DNA from: Malachius bipustulatus
Taxonomy: Eukaryota > Arthropoda > Insecta > Coleoptera > Melyridae
Direction of reading: 5' to 3'
Assembly (NCBI GenBank): GCA_910589415.1
Contig: OU342638.1
Span: forward strand, 1,426,001-1,490,000
Length of the DNA: 64,000 nt
Position numbers and translations under genes: made by a program
The notes under the pieces: generated by a model
What the model was told of the DNA's origin: nothing
What the model saw: the letters and a program-made list of their open reading frames with translations, nothing else
Database searches by the model: none
Part shown: in pieces, positions 11,661 to 23,283 of the stretch
How the letters are laid out: each line of letters opens with the position of its first letter
How positions within the stretch are numbered: the first letter of the stretch is position 1

Positions 11661-11888
11661 AACTGAACTAACTAAACATATGCCAGGTGTATCGCTCACT
11701 CTTTCTGAGGTTTATAACTCTACAATTTCCCTGAAAATAAATCACTGTGCTTGAGCAAGAAGGACATGAAGTTCATGATTATTCCAAAATTAAAATATTA
11801 AAAGTTTATTGAAATATTAATCTCATTATTTGCAAATGATAACACATGATTAATTGGGAAAAACTCGAAACTTACACTAGAACATCAT

Positions 11889-13164
11889 ACAGCTTGACAA
11901 GAATATCTTGGCGGTTGTTAAAGGAGAGAGAGGTCCCAGAACGAGACAGAAAATCACCCCACCACCTTATCTGTTTCAGTACATTCTATGTAATAAATTT
12001 TGTAAAATGTATGGAAATTTATACTTGACACTTACATTTTATTATGAGCTAGAAGCTAATTTGGCTGCGTTCAATTAATATGAAAAATGAAAATCTAAAA
12101 TAAACACGGGAGTTTTAGTTATAACATTGACTGGTTTCTACCAAACTTCATCTAATATTATTACAAGAATACCAGTGAGAATTTTTCTTGGTGTAAGCCA
12201 TTTAAAATGCAGACCATGGATGTAAACTTTATTAAAGACTTTGCGACACTTTCGGGGCCAAACAAATAATTACAGGTACATACTAAATGTGCTATTCTCT
12301 ATAAATATAAATTAACAATAATGCGCAAACAAATAATTATGTAAATAATATGAGCATGCATGAGAAGAATGGATATACGTTTCATCCATGTACACTAAAT
12401 TTCTACCTTCAGCTCTATAATTTCTCATCCTTCTAAGAAACTGAAGACGCAAGTATCGCACTTCTTGCTTTTCCATCAAAATTTTTTTGTTAGATCTTAT
12501 TGTTTTTCTCCACCGAAAGCCCAGTTTATGGATAATCTTTCTGACACTTTCCCTTGATCCATTGTACTCGTTATCTTCTGTAAATTTTGCAGTGATCCTC
12601 TCGAGCGTTGGAGTAATTTTTTCGGCTGTATGAAAATTGTGTATAATTCGATGCCGTAAACATTGATCAAAGCCATAAAAGTTGGTTTTTGTTGCTAATT
12701 TAGTTCTTTTTTACTAGGAGAAGTAAATTTATCCGTTTGGCCATCGATGATTCTGCTTGTTTCCACCACTATCCTTTGAACAGTTCGTTCGCACTAATGC
12801 CTGTCGCAGCAGCAACCCGTTTTTGAACTTGATTCATTGGTAAAATAGGACCACTATTTTTAGATTCACCAAGAAAATATTTATAAACGTTATTAATAAT
12901 TTTACGGCTTTGACCGGAAAGGGTTTTTTTAGCAACTTGGCTGTTAAAATTTACCATTTCAAAAGCTTGCACTACGTTTGTAATTAACTGTCACAAACAT
13001 AATAAAATGTAAACGTCAAGTATCAATGTCAAAACATTATTCAAAAATCAAAATTTATTACATAGAATGTACTAAAACAGATATGGTAGTGGGGTGATTT
13101 TCTGTCTCGTTCTAGGACCTCTCTCTCCTTTAACAACCGCCAAGATATTCTTGTCGAGCAGTAC
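11889..13164. mobile_element. Tc1/mariner-like DNA transposon remnant with about 150-bp inverted repeats
   Basis: The left end (11889-12045: ACAGCTTGACAAGAATATCT..., then GGCGGTTGTTAAAGGAGAGA) is repeated inverted at 13000-13164, with roughly 80-90% similarity by eye. The transposase remnant lies between on the minus strand. Internally decayed, so not autonomous. Confidence 0.75.
12350..12972 (-). pseudogene. IS630/Tc1/mariner-type transposase, decayed
   Basis: A 67-residue N-terminal piece (12972-12769) begins MQAFEMVNFNSQVAKK and contains a helix-turn-helix-like segment (QSRKIINNVYKYF, then QKRVAAATGIS), as in arthropod DDE_3 transposases. About 350 bp further on, the same strand encodes VYMDETYIHSSHA, matching the first catalytic Asp block of this superfamily. 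The region between is broken by stops, and the second and third acidic residues were not found. It sits between inverted repeats at 11889 and 13164, which supports the assignment. Not functional. Confidence 0.7.
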
Positions 13165-14284
13165 CTACATAAATACAAATAATTACAAAATATTTATGAT
13201 CAAAATTTCATTTGAATTTCAATTCAATTGAAATTTCAATTCATAAAAGAATTTATATTTTAATATCTGTGATAGTTAACTTATCAAAATTTTATATTCA
13301 CAGAAGTATTTATCTCAATAGGTACCTGTGATATCACGACCTTCTGTTTAAGAAATCTTTAACTTAAAAATGCAACAAGAAATACTTATCAATTAAAATT
13401 CTATAAAACTGCACATCTAAGATTAAAATTCAAATTAGGTATATGTGTACCTATGGAACCTGGAGTAAATTAAAAGCAAGAAAAATTATCAATGTTGATT
13501 AAAATTTACACAAAGAGAATTATGACATTTTTTATAAAATGTCATGGAAGTGTTTACTTACAACTCAAAAATAATTAATTTCGAAAAGAAAAATTTACTT
13601 TCTTTACTCAAAATTCCTAAATAAAATTCAGCACATAACAAATAATAAATACTTTCAAAATCTTCCCAGATATATTAAAGTTCACAAATACATAGCACTG
13701 ATATAACCCATTTTAATTGGGATCAAATAATAAGACTCCATGTTTCTTTATTTACTTTTGTAAAACTTAAGTAAATGATGAGAATTTAGTTCAAACTAGA
13801 AATAACAGTACCTTCAATAGTTGATTGGGGTAGATCAAAAAATACAGCTCTCGTAGCAGAACATTGGGTGACTCGCACAATTGGTCGCCCAGCACCAGCA
13901 CCATCACCAGCAGCGTCGAGCAGCACCATCACCAGCGTCGACCACGTGGTCGGCGACAGGTTACACCAACTCCCAACACTAAACAAAGGGACCCAGCTTC
14001 GATCTCTATATCTTCGTGATGAAGGGAACCATTAATGAGTGACAAACACCGCTCAACAACCATTGAAGTAATAATGGAATGTTTCCAATTAAAAATATTG
14101 ACTCATGAAGAAAGACTAAATTTGAATCTCGGGACAAAGTTTCACTTTATGATAATTAAATATCGAAAAGACTTGGGTTTCTTGAATCCGGAGTTTCCGG
14201 TATCAAACTCGTGGCAAAATTAGGAATGCACAATGTTATTTACTTTAAAAATTTCATGATAAAACTGATTAAACTCTACAATAT
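13165..14284. other. Unassigned flank of the gypsy element
   Basis: 13165-13780 is AT-rich with nothing recognised. 13786-14223 is richer in GC and holds a CAGCACCATCACCAGC-type imperfect repeat (about 13890-13940) and two short open frames on opposite strands (13786-13986, 14035-14223) without family motifs. Confidence 0.3.
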
Positions 14285-14767
14285 TGTTACGGGTTTCTCA
14301 ATAATAAATCACCAAGTAATAAGTCTTACAAATTACTTTATTGACTAATCCAAATTATAACCTCTAATTCTAATAATCACACACAGCTGATTACTACTTG
14401 TACTAACTATCACTAATGGCTCCCTTACTTCACACTTCACTTCACTACTGCTCTGTTCAGCTTCCACTAGTTACTGCTCTGTCTTCACTTCACTCTATGT
14501 CCAAACTAAACTAAAACACGCAGCCGCGCGATGGTCTTTATATAGTCCCCCGACGCATCAGTAGGTACGTTCTAGTAGGTTCATTATCGACTCTCGTAGA
14601 TTGCAGAAATCGCATCGGCCGTCAACACGTCATTCCAGACCTGCGTCGAACTGTCGCGAACGTGTCATTGACTAATCCAGTATAAAGAATGTAAACAAAC
14701 AAGCAAATGGTGTACTAGAATGTTAAAGAAGTAATTACTAGAATTTCTCCAGAGCGGTGTTCGTTAT
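14285..14767 (-). repeat. 3' LTR of the truncated gypsy element
   Basis: 483 bp. On the minus strand it runs from ATAACGAACACC to CCCGTAACA. Near-identical to 17682-18164. Confidence 0.95.
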
Positions 14768-14782
14768 ACTGCCCCCTTTCTA
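14768..14782 (-). promoter_or_regulatory. Polypurine tract
   Basis: The minus strand reads AGAAAGGGGGCAGT directly before the 3' LTR, the expected site of plus-strand priming. Confidence 0.75.
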
Positions 14783-14808
14783 TTTTCGAGCGTCCCGCTC
14801 GAACGGAC

Positions 14809-16962
14809 TTATTCGCTGTCTCCACAGTAGGGTGCCAGACGATTCAGGTGGACTACCTTCATCTTGCACTTGGGGGCTCCGCTCCGCTGTATCCTATACA
14901 CCACGTCGTTTATCCTTTTAATAATTGTGTAAGGCCCTTCCCAGGATGGCATAAACTTAGGCGACAAACCCTTCTTCCTAGTTGGATTATAAAACCACAC
15001 TTTGTCTCCTTCTGTGAAGTCGCCGGAGTTTGCCTTCAAGTCGTACCTCGCCTTCATTCGGTCGCTGGCCAACTTGATCTTCCTCCTGACTAGGGAATGT
15101 ACTTCTGCCATGGAGTTTCTTAATTCGTCGACATAGTTTCTGATCTCCGATGGTGGACTGCTTGGTGAACCGTACACCAAATCACAGGGTAGCCGAATCT
15201 CCTTACCGAATACAACTTTGGCTGGTGTCTGCCCTGTAGTCTCATGGATGGCTGTCCTGTACGACATCAGCAACAAAGGCAGGTACTGGTCCCAGTCTCT
15301 CTGATTGTTGCTCACCACCTTCGACAGATGTTCCTCCATTGTTCGATTAAACCGTTCTACCATACCGTCAGATTGCGGATGGAGAGGTGTAGTCCTTGTC
15401 TTGTTTATCCCGAGCAGTTTACACATTTCTGTGAAAACTTGGGATTCAAAGTTTCGTCCTTGATCGGAATGCAACTCTAAAGGTACGCCAAATCTGCTAA
15501 TTAAATTATCCACCAAGACTCTCGCAACTGTAGCAGCTTCTTGGTTCGGTATGGCGTATGCTTCAGGCCACTTACTGAAATAATCCATGGCAACCAGGAT
15601 AAAGCGATTGCCGCTGTCGCTGATTGGAAAAGGACCTGCTACGTCTATGGCTATCCTCTCAAATGGGGCTCCGACGTTGTATTGCTTAATAGCGCCTGTC
15701 AGTTTTCTGCTTGGGCCCTTGCTTGCAGCACATTTCTCGCACTTACGGCACCAGGCTTCGACATCGTCCTTGCAGTTCACCCAGTAGAACCTCTCTCGAA
15801 CTTTCGCTAGTGTTTTGTTCACTCCGAAGTGAGCTCCTGATGTACCTCCATGGATCACTTCCAGAATCTTCGGAACTTTACTCCTTGGAACCACCAACTG
15901 CATGACGATCTTCTTTCCATCGGCACTCTCCCAGGCTCTCTTCAGCAGACCGCTTTCGATTTGCAGGGACTCCCATTGTGACCATAGAGCTTTATATTCT
16001 GGGCTACGTGGAGAAACCTCTGCCCACGTTGGTCTCGGTCCATTCTCTTCTTTACGTTTTAAAATGTCTCCGATGTCTTCGTCTTTTTCTTGCTCTTTCC
16101 TGCATGCTTCTATCGTCCATCCTGTATCTGCATTGATCACGATCCTTCGAACGCACTCTTCCTTCCGGCTGTCCTCAATCGGTTTAATACGAGGCGCCAA
16201 CATCAGCTTGGGCCTCTGATGATGCTCCGATGACTTGCTCTCCTGCTCATCATTGGCCGGTGGCGTGTTTCTGATGAAACTGCCCTGCCTGTCACTCCGG
16301 TGCTCGAATCGCCTGAACAGGCGTCTTTCTCCCTCCCAGTTCCGCTCATGGTTGCAACCATGACGATTATCATTACCAAACCGCCAGCAGCCACCGCCCC
16401 GTCTAAAGTCTCGCTCACTTCTCGAGATACCTTTATCTCTGGTTCTACTCCTTTCCCTGTCTGGCCTTTGTTCTAGGGATCCACTACTTCGATGAATCTG
16501 CTCACCAGCCTTACAATTGCGTATGAAATGAAAACTGGAACCGCAACGGTAGCACTGTTTCCTGTTTTCGTCCCTCCTTGGAGTCCAACCTCTTTTCCCA
16601 TCATTCAACTGCTCAGAGATCTTATCCATCATCTTATTCAACTTTTCCAATATGGCAGTCACATTCTCTTCTTTATCTTCATTAATTGTCACTGCTCGTA
16701 CCTTGGAAAAGTTTCTACCATTGGACGCCTTGATTGCTGCGTCTATTTCGAGCGCTCTAACTAGCGCTTCGCTGGACTTTGTCAAGTGTGACATGCGCAG
16801 CATCTTCTGTATTTCAGTGTCTCGTATCCCGTTGACAAAAGTTTGCGAGGCTAGTTGTTCCTTGAAATTCTGCGGCGAGTCCGGGTAGGCTTGATAGACA
16901 ATCCTGTTGACATCAGCTTCGAACTCCTGTAGCGACTCGTTCGGCTTCTGCACTCTGCTCAT
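14809..16962 (-). CDS. Gag C-terminus/zinc knuckle fused directly to integrase
   Basis: One open frame of 717 residues from ATG at 16962. Residues 1-110 continue the capsid; a CCHC knuckle (CYRCGSSFHFIRNC) lies near 138-151, followed by an Arg-rich, disordered stretch. The integrase follows: an HHCC zinc domain (about 370-415, ending CRKCEKC), a catalytic core with D in IAIDVAGPF, D in HSDQGRNFES and E in GMVERFNRTMEEH, then a GPY/F-type C-terminus (WEGPYTIIKR). Protease, reverse transcriptase and RNase H, normally between knuckle and integrase (about 2 kb), are absent, yet the frame is kept. The junction lies around residues 255-290 (inference). It is in the same frame as the upstream gag, separated by one TAG (16966-16968). 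All three integrase acidic residues are present. Confidence 0.9.
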   Translation of the reverse strand: MSRVQKPNESLQEFEADVNRIVYQAYPDSPQNFKEQLASQTFVNGIRDTEIQKMLRMSHLTKSSEALVRALEIDAAIKASNGRNFSKVRAVTINEDKEENVTAILEKLNKMMDKISEQLNDGKRGWTPRRDENRKQCYRCGSSFHFIRNCKAGEQIHRSSGSLEQRPDRERSRTRDKGISRSERDFRRGGGCWRFGNDNRHGCNHERNWEGERRLFRRFEHRSDRQGSFIRNTPPANDEQESKSSEHHQRPKLMLAPRIKPIEDSRKEECVRRIVINADTGWTIEACRKEQEKDEDIGDILKRKEENGPRPTWAEVSPRSPEYKALWSQWESLQIESGLLKRAWESADGKKIVMQLVVPRSKVPKILEVIHGGTSGAHFGVNKTLAKVRERFYWVNCKDDVEAWCRKCEKCAASKGPSRKLTGAIKQYNVGAPFERIAIDVAGPFPISDSGNRFILVAMDYFSKWPEAYAIPNQEAATVARVLVDNLISRFGVPLELHSDQGRNFESQVFTEMCKLLGINKTRTTPLHPQSDGMVERFNRTMEEHLSKVVSNNQRDWDQYLPLLLMSYRTAIHETTGQTPAKVVFGKEIRLPCDLVYGSPSSPPSEIRNYVDELRNSMAEVHSLVRRKIKLASDRMKARYDLKANSGDFTEGDKVWFYNPTRKKGLSPKFMPSWEGPYTIIKRINDVVYRIQRSGAPKCKMKVVHLNRLAPYCGDSE

Positions 16963-16965
16963 TAA

Positions 16966-17631
16966 CTAATTTTGGAACACCTGCTCCATATGGCGATTGC
17001 CGAACCGAAGTTCTAATGCTGCACTCAATTGGTTGTAATTCGAGTGCAGTTCTACCGGCAGTGTTTGCAGCATGTCCACAGCTTGCCCTCGAAGAGCAAG
17101 AACCAGTGCCGTTGCCTTCTCTGCGTCGTTCCACCCGTTGGCCATGCATGCAGCCTGAAACTGCATCTTGTACGCAGTCCAAGGAGTTGTTCCGTCGTAC
17201 GCTGGTGGTTTCACTTTCGCACCAAAACTGCTAGTCGGTACGGCACACGGAGGATGCTTCACCTCAGAACTTTCGAGAGTTCTGAGTTTATTCTCGATCT
17301 CCTCTACCAGCAGTTTCGTTTTCCGTTCTACTCGATTTTCTACCAATTTCACTTCATCGCGAACACCACCGACTTCATCGCGAACACTGTCAATGTCTTG
17401 TTTCACTTTGTTTAGTTCACAAACATAATCGTCTCTTTGCTGCAGGATAACTTTTAGCAGCTGCTCTTCACTGTTCTTCTGTTGCTGCAGAAGCTTTTCT
17501 TCAGAGTCTTTTTGTTGCTGCAGCAACTTCCCTTCACTGTCTTCCAGCTTCTTTAGGATTTTCTCGAACATTTTCTCAAACTCAGACATTTTGTTGCCTT
17601 CAGTTTCTTTTCCACTTCTTAATTTACCCAT
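16966..17631 (-). CDS. Gag N-terminal part (coiled coil and capsid start)
   Basis: A 221-residue frame starts at ATG 17631, 31 bp after the primer-binding site. Residues about 15-120 form a heptad-rich coiled coil with three copies of a Gln-rich DSE-LLQQQK-like unit. From about residue 140, PPAYDGTTPWTAYKMQF opens the retrotransposon capsid domain, which continues in the next frame. A single in-frame TAG at 16966-16968 separates the two parts; reading resumes one codon later at ATG 16962. This could be a disabling mutation or a readthrough site; nothing in the sequence decides between them. Confidence 0.85.
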   Translation of the reverse strand: MGKLRSGKETEGNKMSEFEKMFEKILKKLEDSEGKLLQQQKDSEEKLLQQQKNSEEQLLKVILQQRDDYVCELNKVKQDIDSVRDEVGGVRDEVKLVENRVERKTKLLVEEIENKLRTLESSEVKHPPCAVPTSSFGAKVKPPAYDGTTPWTAYKMQFQAACMANGWNDAEKATALVLALRGQAVDMLQTLPVELHSNYNQLSAALELRFGNRHMEQVFQN

Positions 17632-17661
17632 TAATTAATTAATCTTCTTGCTGGAATCCGT

Positions 17662-17679
17662 ATCCCGCTTCTGACACCA
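17662..17679 (-). promoter_or_regulatory. Primer-binding site, tRNA-Leu type
   Basis: The minus strand TGGTGTCAGAAGCGGGAT starts 2 nt after the 5' LTR. It complements the 3' end of insect tRNA-Leu (with CCA), with one position differing from the commonest sequence. Confidence 0.75.
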
Positions 17680-17681
17680 GT

Positions 17682-18164
17682 TGTTACGGGTTTCTCAATA
17701 ATAAATTACCAAGTAATAAGTCTTACAAATTACTTTATTGACTAATCCAAATTATAACCTCTAATTCTAATAATCACACACAGCTGATTACTACTTGTAC
17801 TAACTATCACTACTGGCTCCCTTACTTCACACTTAACTTCACTACTGCTCTGTTCAGCTTCCACTAGTTACTGCTCTGTCTTCACTTCACTCTATGTCCA
17901 AACTAAACTAAAACACGCAGCCGCGCGATGGTCTTTATATAGTCCCCCGACGTATCAGTAGGTACGTTCTAGTAGGTTCATTATCGACTCTCGTAGATTG
18001 CAGAAATCGCATCGGCCGTCAACACATCATTCCAGACCTGCGTCGAACTGTCGTGAACGTGTCATTGACTAATCCAGTATAAAGAATGTAAACAAACAAG
18101 CAAATGGTGTACTAGAATGTTAAAGAAGTAATTACTAGAATTTCTCCAGAGCGGTGTTCGTTAT
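17682..18164 (-). repeat. 5' LTR of the truncated gypsy element
   Basis: 483 bp; contains the putative promoter, with TATATAAAG on the minus strand at 17933-17941. Confidence 0.95.
17933..17941 (-). promoter_or_regulatory. TATA box of the 5' LTR
   Basis: TATATAAAG on the minus strand inside the 5' LTR; conserved in the 3' LTR near 14536-14544. Confidence 0.6.
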
Positions 18165-18179
18165 AATATGTTCTCACGC

Positions 18180-19745
18180 TATATCCCAACGTACGTTACT
18201 ACCTATGTTACTACGTTTTCCCACGTCTTCCTACGTTTTCCCACGTCCCTTGTCTGTAAAGACAAGAAAAAGAAATCTATTAGCGAAAAAGGACTTGAAA
18301 CAAACTAAAAAATTACTCACATAGAACTCTATCAAACACTGGCATGATCAACCAACAAATTCACTTCTACACAAGGGACTGTTTTTAAACTTTTCGAACT
18401 GTACACTAGCACATAACTGACAAAATCAGAGATGAAAAATGCCAAGTTTCCAGTAGTCGGCCCTATATATAAGGTCGCCTTCACTGACGCTTCTTCAAAA
18501 TTCGCGAGGCATGCTCAGAATGAAAACACACTTTTTTATCTATCCCTGTCTCTCTTTTCCCCCAGATTTCACTACTATCAAGTTGGTAGCATGTTAAAGA
18601 CCCATTCGCGCTAAAAATATGTCGAGAAATGCAACGATGTCATGTTGTCCACTCAACATTTCAGACAGAACGTTACCAGCATAAACGATCGCTTAATTTT
18701 CTCCTGTATTCAACTTCCAAATGCACAGTCGTGCAACTACTTACATCCTGATGGGGGTCATAAAAATGACAGGATTATGATTATTTACGAGCCTAAATTG
18801 CTTTCTGCTGTATTGTCTTCAATAAATACCAGATAAATAGGTATTTCGGGTTTTATTTGAATAACAAATCGAAAATATGGAGCAGTGATATGAGAGTTAT
18901 CTAATCGGATGCGGAAAATTATTTTACATAAGATGATATTATTATACTTTTCAATTTTTGAAAATTTGAAACGAGACAGAAAAACGACAAAACGTGCTAT
19001 TTACGCCTTATCTTTAATAACAAAGGCAACGGAAGTTTTTATTGCTACCAGGTGTTCATTCGTGGTATTTGCTTAATACAGTCTTCTACATCAGCAAAAA
19101 TGTACAGTCGAACATAACTTTTCTGAACTTTTATAAAAATATCCTGAATCGAGAATTATAATTTTGAAAAAGAAAACGTAGCGTGCAAAGCACGCTGCAT
19201 AGAGTACTGACTCAGGGACCAGACCTAGTTTTCGCAAAACGTCATTAAATATAGGTAGTCATGCCAAACAACAGTTAAATTATTGATCCTCAAAAAATTA
19301 TTACCTACCTATACTAAAAAGGACTATTTTCAAAGAAAATAGGGTTGGAATTTTCTAATTTGCGTTTTATAACAGTGCAATAAGGAAACATGTTTTGCAG
19401 GTGACGTCATAGCCTATACCCGAATCGGTGAGTGTGGCCGTGACTCTAGTCACAACGTAAATGTTTTGTCAACGTCAAGAAAACAGGCTACCATCTGACA
19501 ATATCGTTACCGTTGCCGTTTAAAGATTGCACAGGCTACCAACTTGACAGCTGTTTGACAAGTCCATCTAAATAAAAAATAAAGTATAAGTAGTTTTTTT
19601 TTTGTCTTTAATTCTAAATTCGCTAACCGTCTTTTTCTTCTTTTTGTCTTACAGACAAGGGACGTAGGGAGATGTAAGGGACGTAGTAGAGACATAGTGA
19701 GATGTAGAGACATAAGGCTATGTAGTGCTACGGATTTTGGGCTCA
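18180..19745. repeat. Composite dispersed repeat with inverted flanks
   Basis: 18200-18300 (ACGTCCCTTGTCTGTAAAGACAAGAAA) reappears inverted at 19610-19690, enclosing about 1.3 kb. Inside, 18430-18750 matches 8799-9110 inverted, and 19230-19600 matches 54860-55205 inverted. This looks like a decayed non-autonomous element or nested repeats; no coding capacity, and the short ORFs here are not conserved. Confidence 0.6.
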
Positions 19746-20759
19746 TAACCCAGAATAATTCATAAAGGGACAAAGCCATTTATTATGGAATCTTTGAGTT
19801 AAAATCATTAGTATTTACCTTAGATTAACATATGGGTTTGATAACTATTATAACTCTGAATTAAAGAAACTTTATTCTTTTGGAAACTTAATTATCGTAA
19901 AGTGGATTTTTATTTTTTGTTTTTCTCCCCTATGGATCATGATTTTGAGTAAAGTTATTTCTTCAATACTTCAATGATTGCTGGACGGGTGATTGGACAG
20001 TTCTGCCGTCCTTACTTAAATCGTCCTATCTACATTTTTTAAATTTTTTAACCTAAATGAATATTATTGAAACTCAGTGTTATGATTACCTGGTTGACTA
20101 AGCTATAATATCCAAACTGCTTTTAAAATGGGTAAAATTCATCTAAATATATCATCCTATCTACAAAATAAATACATTTCCTACTTGGATAATCCTATCT
20201 GACATTTTCTAATGTAAATAATACTAACTGGCTTTGTCAATTCTTATGACTATGTACAAGATTGTTCAATGAGAGGACTTTTCTACATTAAAGTGTCTTA
20301 TGTTACTAGGTGCTAAGTTAAAATTGTCCTATCTCACGATTTTTTGATTATCTTTTTGACTGGAAGGATTAATCCTTAGCCATATTTGCAAGATATGTCA
20401 CATTTGCTGTTCAAGGAAGGAGAAAACGTAATGAGGTATAAAAACAACTTTCTTGAAGATGAATTCGTCAAACTAAATTTTTTGACAGTCAAATACTTCG
20501 AGGATGGGGTGCCAAAACCATGCTCTAAACAGAATTGCAGAGGAAATATCCGAAGCGAGAAAAAGTTCTCTGATCGTAACACTGGGGTCAATTATTCCTG
20601 AAAACCTTCTCAAATTTTGGGAGCAGAATATCATAAGATGATCGCAGTAAAAAAATGTTAATTTTAGAGAAGATGGGACTTCTGAATTTTGTGAAAATCG
20701 ATACCTTAGATCTGCTTTTCAAAATCTTTGATCAAAATTTCATATTCTCACATTATCCA
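19746..20759. other. Unassigned AT-rich stretch
   Basis: No gene or repeat recognised. A 71-codon open frame on each strand near 20376-20601 overlaps its opposite and has no motif. Confidence 0.3.
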
Positions 20760-21261
20760 GTGTCCAGGTATGAGTGTAAGAGCTACACGTGGCGACCTTC
20801 CTTGGACTATTTTGAGTAAAAAATCTTAATACAATAATGCTCTAAACCTCTTCACGGTGCCACACGAGGTCATCAAAGTTAGAAATTCTGGGTCACAAAT
20901 ATGCATTATAATGAACTTCTATTTCCTTTTGCAGTTACGGTTTTTTAACTTTTTTAACATTTCTTAATTTTTTTTTTTTTTTAGAAATGTTAAAAAAGTT
21001 AATAATTGCACTGTTCCGAAAATTAAATGAAATAAGACTTTGCAAAAGTCTTTGAAAATGTTAACCGTAACTGCAAAAGGAAATAGAAGTTCAATAATAT
21101 GCATATTTGTGACCCAGAATTTCTAACTTTGATGACCTCCTGTGGCACCGTGAAGAGGTGCCACAGGAAAGAGGTTTAGAGCATTATTGTATTAAGATTT
21201 TTTACTCAAAATAGTCCAAGGAAGGTCGCCACGTGTAGCTCTTACACTCATACCTGGACAC
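20760..21261. mobile_element. Foldback element, about 0.5 kb
   Basis: The left arm from GTGTCCAGGTATGAGTGTAA is repeated inverted to 21261 (...TACCTGGACAC). The arms of about 220 bp differ at a few sites; the centre has a T-run (20970-20983). No coding capacity. Confidence 0.85.
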
Positions 21262-23283
21262 CTTGTATTTTTTGTTAGATACGCAATGCTGAATAGACCC
21301 ATTAATGATTAAGTGCCAAAGAAATATTCCGGAGCTGTACCTTTTAGGAAAATTATAAATTTTTTGCCCGATTGGAAATTTTTGCTTTTTCATAAAAAAA
21401 TCATGGAAGTCCCATTTCAACCCACATAACGTATGTAATGTGTTCATTAAACTTCATGAATATTAATTAATTTAGTACAATTATTTTTCCTTTACTCGCA
21501 GTTTTGTATCTTTTTATGTAAATTACTAAGACACAACATCCCATCTGATCTTTTTTCTGCATATTTCAGTTATAAGTAAAATCACACATTGTCATGCATC
21601 AATATTCAAACTATGTGTGTGCGCTGAGATATCATGCAAAGTTTGAAAAATAAATATCAAAAGAAATGTGGACTGCATTTAATTTTATTCAAAAGTTGAA
21701 TTATCTCAGTTTCAATGTTTTGTCAGTTAGGATGATTTGAGTAAGGACGGCAGAGTTGTTTTGGTTTGCTGCCGCAAGGACATGGGGAAGATAGACCCCT
21801 TTACCTAAGCTGGTGTTGTTCGCTGTGGTGCTGAGTTTTCGTGACCTACTTCGCGGGTCGGCAAGTTTGCTGTTGTGAGAGCTGTAAGTAGTATACCTAC
21901 CTACCCCAGCTGATCTTTGAAGGTACTGTTATTACAATTTAATTCGACTTTTCATCATTTAAAATTTTGAAAAAGTGAATAAAGAGATGTGATGATGTTT
22001 TATTAACCTCATTTGAGATAATTTATATCAACTTTGTGTACCTATGAACTTTGATATTTCTTAGAAAATTTAATAGCTATTTATGATATTAGTGTTAAAA
22101 GTGAAGTTTTATTTTTTAATTGAAAAGGTCACGAAAAAATAAAATCTCTTTTAAGACGAATATCATACAATGGTTTTTGTAAAACTGCTCTATTTTGATA
22201 ATAAAATTGATGAATTTAGAATGACACCCAACTCCAAATTGTATTTTAAAATATTACAGATAAGTACGAGTTTACTATGCATAGCAACCGTTGTCGACGC
22301 TATGGTTACTAACAAATGCGTGCATACAAATATGAGACGTCAAAATAATTATTATTAATTGCAATTTCTGAACAATTATTATTGTCTGGAATTCTCGACT
22401 ATTTTTTATTAATATATGTTTGCCAGTAATAGAGAGAATATGAAAAAATCTTATCACCTATAATTTTGTCTGATTTCATCATGAGAAAATGTAGTTAAGA
22501 GAATGTAAGTACAGAGAAAGTAGATAGAATTACTTTTAACACTAGTGTTAAAAATATTTTTGACACTAGTGTTAAAATTATTTTTAACACTGTCAGCTGT
22601 CGTTAAAAGTGTGACTTTTAATGGCAGTTGTACAAAAAAGTGTTTATTATTGTCATGTATTATTTCTGAAAATTTTCTAGGAATTTTGAGTTGGAAGTAA
22701 CTGAAGTAAAATAATTTCAAAAATTATTATTTTTGTTTTGTAAGTAGGTAAGTACTTATGATCATATAATGATTCCCTTTGTGTTATAATTGCTTGAAAG
22801 AGGTTAAGTAAAAGAATACACGCGTCTGTGAGTATACAGCAAAGACTAAAGTCCTTTATTGTTTTACAAAAGAGCTACTACATCGTCTTATACATTCACA
22901 CCACCAGGTGGCGCACATCAATACCAATATTATCAAGATATAGGTACCTATAGTGATATAGTATTTCAATCTCCATTTTTAACAAATTCCAAGTGACCTC
23001 GATAATTTTCTTTTACTTTAAACTAACTCCAGATTTCTTAGACATACATATACCTACTTCGAATGTTTATTTTTAGATGTGTAATTTCAGAAAGTTTTAA
23101 TAATAATTATTATTAAGTAGTATTTCTTTTTGCATTTATTTGAATTTTAAGATTATTGTCTTATTAGAAGACCGATCACAGGTATTAAAATAAATTCTTG
23201 GTGATTGTTAAGAACAGGGGCCACTCGCACTCCTACATACTATATATACCACGCGATAGGTCTACTCACTAGGAACTTTGTGG
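21262..23283. other. Unassigned; small tandem repeat and possible LTR end
   Basis: At 22525-22590 the unit TTTTTAACACTAGTG(TT) recurs three times. Around 22830-22930 a segment with ACTAAAGTCCTTTATTG and CACCAGGTGGCGC looks like the end of an LTR, but no partner was found. Otherwise nothing recognised. Confidence 0.35.

Larger units (their letters stand above)
14285..18164 (-). mobile_element. Ty3/gypsy LTR retrotransposon, internally deleted (lacks PR, RT and RNase H)
   Basis: Two 483-bp LTRs (14285-14767 and 17682-18164) differ at about six positions by eye (about 99% identical) and are flanked by a perfect 5-bp target duplication AATAT (14280-14284, 18165-18169). The element reads on the minus strand. 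Next to the 5' LTR a primer-binding site matches the 3' end of tRNA-Leu, and a purine-rich tract (AGAAAGGGGG) precedes the 3' LTR. The interior is only 2.9 kb, encoding Gag and integrase. A recent insertion of a deletion derivative, probably mobilised by enzymes supplied in trans (inference). Confidence 0.95.

Noticed and set aside
16492..16764. Plus-strand ORFs across the gypsy gag-integrase region
   Set aside because: Shadows of the minus-strand coding frame.
19507..19779. 90-codon ORF, with a similar peptide at 54655-54930
   Set aside because: Both lie in the same dispersed repeat in opposite orientation; there is no coding signature, and the similarity is explained by the repeat.
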